NCBI GenBank assembly: GCA_903904515.1
Contig: CAIVCR010000013.1
Span: forward strand, 1 to 64,000
Length of the DNA: 64,000 bases
Origin: an uncultured Bacteroidia bacterium
Lineage (GTDB): Bacteria; Bacteroidota; Bacteroidia; Bacteroidales; Prolixibacteraceae
Direction: 5' to 3'
The translations under genes were made by a program, and so were the position numbers. The notes below the pieces were generated by a model, which was given only the letters and a program-made list of their open reading frames with translations, made no database searches and had not been told where the DNA came from. Of the stretch, positions 60,816 through 64,000 are shown piece by piece (position 1 is the stretch's first letter; each line of letters opens with the position of its first letter).

Positions 60816-60950
60816 TGACCTCCCCCAACCCAGACCTCCCCCAACCCAGACCTCCCCCAACCCCTCCAGAGGAGGGGAGAAGGAGGGGAGTAAGGTAAAG
60901 ATTGCTGGCCAAAAGTCTCCCCTTTGGGGAGATTTAGAGGGGTCAAATAG
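60816..60950. repeat. C/G-rich tandem and inverted repeat cluster
   Basis: ACCTCCCCCAACCCAG occurs three times in tandem (about 60820-60866, the last copy variant), then CCCCTCCAGAGGAGGGG forms an inverted repeat. About 50 bases on, GTCTCCCCTTTGGGGAGA is another palindrome, leading to AGAGGGGTC. The base composition differs sharply from the AT-rich surroundings. Similar CTCCCCC / GGGGGAG spacers are widespread in Bacteroidota. Confidence 0.75.
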
Positions 60951-60995
60951 GAGAAAATCAGAATTTTAAATAGTATATTATATCCTTCCGATTAC

Positions 60996-62693
60996 TTAGT
61001 TCCAATGGTATAACCCATCAATTAATCTTTCCTGTTTTTCCTCATCTGTCAAGGCATTATATTTCTCAACCTCCGCTTCATAGGCCTGTTGTTTTTTTGT
61101 CTCTGCCTCTTTTAGCTGCGTTCCATAAATACGGTCAATTTTATCCTGCAGGAATTTATTAGCCACCGTAGGAAAAAGCTCCAGTAATAATTCCTCTTTC
61201 TCATTTGAAGCGAGTTTAATATTCTCTCCATATTGGGGGAAGGATGGATTTGGCTGTTTTTCGTAATGAGCAGTGTTGTATGGTACCTCCTCGCGTATTC
61301 CTGCAATTTTTTCACGGAAGTCAGGGTCAACAGGAATGGGTGTCTTGCCATACGATCCTTTGACCAGATTTACAAACTGATTTGAGTTATTGCTGTAAAA
61401 TGGTTTCCCGTTTTTTTCATCAATAACACAGTTTACCGCTTGTGCTCCTACGATCTGACTGGTAGGGGTGACCAGCGGAGGGCATCCGGCAGCCAGACGT
61501 ACAGTAGGGATTACCTCAAGCACACGCGGGAGTAAATCTTCCTGCTTCAATTGTTTTAATTGCGATAACATATTGGTATACATGCCACCCGGAACCTCCG
61601 CAAATTTTACTTTTTCGTCCGGATCCGGGAAATTGAAATATTTTTCAATCTCGGAGCATGAATCCAACAGCGCCTCTTCATTATCCGATTTGGCGTATTT
61701 GATCGCATAATCGAATAACATGTCGATATGGGGTGGCAATATATCTTTGGTAATATCAAATTCGATAGGGAAAATCTTGTAGCTGTCAATATCACCCATT
61801 TCCACACGGATCTCCTTGAGTATTTTATTGATCCGGACAATCGCGTCCAGATTTATTCCGGTTTCTATTCCCAGTTTGGTACAGAAAATCTGAATCAATT
61901 CAAAAGCTGGTGCAGCAGGTCCTCCTGCAAAATTGAGAATGGCCGTATCCAGAATATCAACGCCGCTTATAATCGCAGCTAACGAGGATGCCAGTCCATA
62001 CCCCGGGGTACAATGTGTGTGGAAATCGACTGGAATCTTAATATGCTTTTTGAAACCTTTAATGATCTGACTAACTCTATGTGGAGGAACTAAACCTGCC
62101 ATATCCTTCAGTGTGATCATATCGGCACCCATGGCTTCCAATTCAGATGCCATGTTTATAAAATAATCGTTGGTGAAGATCGCTTTAGGTAATGGTTTCC
62201 CTTTTAACCGGGCAAGAAACCTTTCCTTTCGCGTAAATTTGGGATCAACAGTATAACAAACTACACAATCAGCCAAACCACCGTTTTCTTTCACATATTT
62301 AATGGTCGATTTGATATTGCTTGTATCATTCAGCGCGTCAAAAATACGCATGATTGATATGCCTGATTGAACGGCGTTCCGGTTAAAGCCTTCAATAACC
62401 TCTTCCGGATAGGGGTTGTACCCGAACAAATTACGGCCACGCGAAAGGGCGGTAAGATGGGAGATATTGCCAATCTCCAGTTTTATTTTTTCAAGCCGTT
62501 CCCACGGGTCCTCATTGAGAAACCGCATGATTGAATCGGGAACTGCACCCCCCCAGACTTCCAGGGCATAGAATCCGGCCTCTTTGTAAATTGGCAATAC
62601 CCTTTCGATCTGTGCCTGCTTCATGCGGGTTGCAAAAAGAGATTGCTGTCCATCTCTTAGTGTAACATCTCTTAGTAGTAATTTGTGATTCAT
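60996..62693 (-). CDS. Carboxyltransferase subunit (pyruvate carboxylase subunit B / oxaloacetate decarboxylase alpha type) without biotin domain
   Basis: About 565 residues. The TIM-barrel carboxyltransferase domain (about 3-290) starts LLLRDVTLRDGQQSLFATR and has the metal ligands in RDVTLRDG and FHTHCTPGYG, and the lysine to be carbamylated in MITLKDMAGL. The conserved PYC/OADA domain follows (about 310-480, EVPGGMYTNMLSQL). The protein ends with a charged coiled-coil-like tail (TKKQQAYEAEVEKYNALTDE) instead of a biotinyl domain with its M-K-M motif, so the biotin carrier must be a separate protein. The start at ATG 62693 fits the family. Whether it carboxylates pyruvate or decarboxylates oxaloacetate depends on partners not in the window. 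Confidence 0.88.
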   Translation of the reverse strand: MNHKLLLRDVTLRDGQQSLFATRMKQAQIERVLPIYKEAGFYALEVWGGAVPDSIMRFLNEDPWERLEKIKLEIGNISHLTALSRGRNLFGYNPYPEEVIEGFNRNAVQSGISIMRIFDALNDTSNIKSTIKYVKENGGLADCVVCYTVDPKFTRKERFLARLKGKPLPKAIFTNDYFINMASELEAMGADMITLKDMAGLVPPHRVSQIIKGFKKHIKIPVDFHTHCTPGYGLASSLAAIISGVDILDTAILNFAGGPAAPAFELIQIFCTKLGIETGINLDAIVRINKILKEIRVEMGDIDSYKIFPIEFDITKDILPPHIDMLFDYAIKYAKSDNEEALLDSCSEIEKYFNFPDPDEKVKFAEVPGGMYTNMLSQLKQLKQEDLLPRVLEVIPTVRLAAGCPPLVTPTSQIVGAQAVNCVIDEKNGKPFYSNNSNQFVNLVKGSYGKTPIPVDPDFREKIAGIREEVPYNTAHYEKQPNPSFPQYGENIKLASNEKEELLLELFPTVANKFLQDKIDRIYGTQLKEAETKKQQAYEAEVEKYNALTDEEKQERLIDGLYHWN

Positions 62694-62925
62694 TGTATGG
62701 AATGATTTCAAAATTTCCTGTAAAATTCGGCATTAAATTTGGATTTTAGAAATTTTGAGACAAATATTCTAAAAAAATATTGCTGATTTAAATCATGTTA
62801 TTCTGGTGGTGTGAAGATACAATCTTAACGATTTTAAATTATTTTCCTTGCTCAGATAGCAACAATGAATCGTATACAACATTTGACTATTTTTAAATCC
62901 TTTTTTACTTTGATGTTTTTCCATT

Positions 62926-64000
62926 ATGTTGTATAAAATATTGGCTGTCACTTTTGTCATGTTTTTCGTTATCCGGACTGGAGTGAATGGCGCTGACCTG
63001 CCCGCAAAGGGTACTAAATCGAATACCCGTCCCTTCAAAAAGGAGAACACGTCGTCCTTAGGCACTATAAATCAAGATTTTAAAATTCATGCAAAAAAGG
63101 CAATAAACACAATTAAGTTAGACGGTATCATCGACGAAGCTGACTGGTTAAAGGCAGAAGTAGCTGGCAATTTCTACCAGGTTCTGCCCTATGATACAAG
63201 TCACAGCATAGCCAAGTCGGAAGTCAGGATGGTCTATGACGACAAAGCATTCTACCTGGCTATCATTTTTCACGATACAATTCCCGGAAAGCGTCCTGTA
63301 GAATCGTTGCGAAAAGATTTTGTTTTTGCCAACAACGATAATTTCCTTGTATTTATAGATACATTCAACGATCAAACGACAGGCTACTCCTTTGGGGTCA
63401 ATGCTGCCGGCGCACCCTGGGATGGAACAATGGGGGGCGGATCAGGGGTTAACCTTATCTGGGACTGCAAGTGGGAGTTGAAAACGAAAAATTATCCTGA
63501 TAAGTGGATTTCAGAGATGAGAATTCCATTTAAATCTGTGCGTTATAAACCTGATGTAGACCACTGGAACATCCAGTTTTCGCGCCAGGATCTAAAGTTA
63601 AATGAGAAATCGGCATGGGCCCCTGTTCCACGGCAATTCCCAACCGCCTCTTTGGCCTATACAGGTCAGTTGAAATGGGAAACTCCACCTCCCAGGTCCG
63701 GACTTCGGCTCGCATTGATTCCCTATATTTTTGGTAGGGCATCCAGGAATTTCGAAAACAAGGAGGCTACGCATTATAGAAAAGACTTTGGTTTTGACGC
63801 CAAACTTGGATTGTCTTCAGCACTAAACCTCGATCTGACCTTCAACCCCGATTTTTCGCAGGCAGAAGTGGACGATCAAGTAACTAATCTGGCACGATTC
63901 GAACTCTATTTTCCGGAAAAAAGACAATTTTTCCTTGAAAATAACGACCTGTTCAGCAATTATGGAAATGCAAATATAAATCCCTTCTTTTCCCGACGGA
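62926..64000 (+). CDS. DUF5916 / CBM9-like outer-membrane protein (partial, runs off the window)
   Basis: A frame opens at ATG 62926 and stays open to the window edge (358 codons). It begins with a signal peptide (YKILAVTFVMFFVIRTGVNG, about 1-22), then a carbohydrate-binding family 9-like domain (about 60-240; IKLDGIIDEADWLKAE, MVYDDKAFYLAIIF, NDNFLVFIDTFND) and the start of the DUF5916 region (LTFNPDFSQAEVDDQVTN, FELYFPEKRQFFLEN). The full family is 700-850 residues and probably ends in a beta-barrel. The function is unknown. It is divergent from the carboxyltransferase gene, with 232 bases between them holding nothing I recognise. Confidence 0.85.
   Translation, partial: MLYKILAVTFVMFFVIRTGVNGADLPAKGTKSNTRPFKKENTSSLGTINQDFKIHAKKAINTIKLDGIIDEADWLKAEVAGNFYQVLPYDTSHSIAKSEVRMVYDDKAFYLAIIFHDTIPGKRPVESLRKDFVFANNDNFLVFIDTFNDQTTGYSFGVNAAGAPWDGTMGGGSGVNLIWDCKWELKTKNYPDKWISEMRIPFKSVRYKPDVDHWNIQFSRQDLKLNEKSAWAPVPRQFPTASLAYTGQLKWETPPPRSGLRLALIPYIFGRASRNFENKEATHYRKDFGFDAKLGLSSALNLDLTFNPDFSQAEVDDQVTNLARFELYFPEKRQFFLENNDLFSNYGNANINPFFSRR

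Noticed and set aside
62793-63065. A 90-codon minus-strand frame opposite the DUF5916 gene start
   Set aside because: It covers the divergent promoter region and the signal peptide of the real gene and has no protein features.

Overview
The window is a contig end from a Bacteroidota (CFB group) genome, probably a Bacteroidales or Marinilabiliales-like lineage. Supporting signs are a SusC/SusD/SusE/SusF outer-membrane starch system, a type IX secretion C-terminal domain on a secreted amylase, a hybrid sensor kinase with Reg_prop and Y_Y_Y domains, promoters of the TTG / TAnnTTTG type, and the order sigma-54 activator - lptE - secG - groES - groEL. The first 54 bases are not biological: they are an Illumina P5/i5 adapter, so the left edge is an assembly end.

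Layout. Bases 55-1644: the tail of an aldo/keto reductase, an AEC-type carrier and a small conserved unknown. Bases 1747-7918: a tandemly duplicated module of two exported calcineurin-like metallophosphoesterases and two HAD-type phosphatases, with the C-terminal scrap of a lost third metallophosphoesterase between the HAD genes. Bases 8084-11138: asnS and rpoN. Bases 11328-15968: a phosphate block, with a PhoBR-type two-component pair divergent from a membrane-anchored PhoU-like protein, a DUF47/PhoU-like protein and a PiT transporter.

Bases 16087-34492 hold a complete starch/maltodextrin utilisation locus. One arm (minus strand) encodes an MFS sugar importer, beta-phosphoglucomutase, GH65 maltose phosphorylase and a SusA-like GH13 enzyme. 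A LacI-type regulator follows, and the other arm (plus strand) encodes SusC, SusD, SusE-like and SusF-like proteins and a T9SS-secreted GH13 amylase. The same perfect 12-bp palindrome, GCAAACGTTTGC, lies upstream of both arms and is the likely operator. The implied route is surface hydrolysis, SusCD import, periplasmic trimming, MFS uptake of maltose, and phosphorolysis to glucose plus beta-glucose-1-phosphate, then glucose-6-phosphate.

Bases 34548-40931: an orphan receiver protein, its probable parent hybrid kinase and an MgtC/DUF4010 membrane protein. Bases 41035-43356: aroA and aroB. Bases 44012-49057: an AmmeMemoRadiSam pair (radical SAM enzyme plus a Memo-AMMECR1 fusion, both with export-like N-termini) and a B12-binding-type radical SAM protein with an unusual cysteine spacing. 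Bases 49290-54867: a CDGSH protein, a pfkB kinase overlapping a glycogen branching enzyme gene, a Fic protein with a striking palindromic upstream site, and kdsB. Bases 55046-60332: the sigma-54 activator, lptE, a repeat-type unknown, secG, groES and groEL. Bases 60996-64000: a carboxyltransferase subunit (PycB/OadA type) and the start of a DUF5916-type outer-membrane protein that runs off the window. I saw no rRNA, tRNA, CRISPR array, transposase or phage gene.
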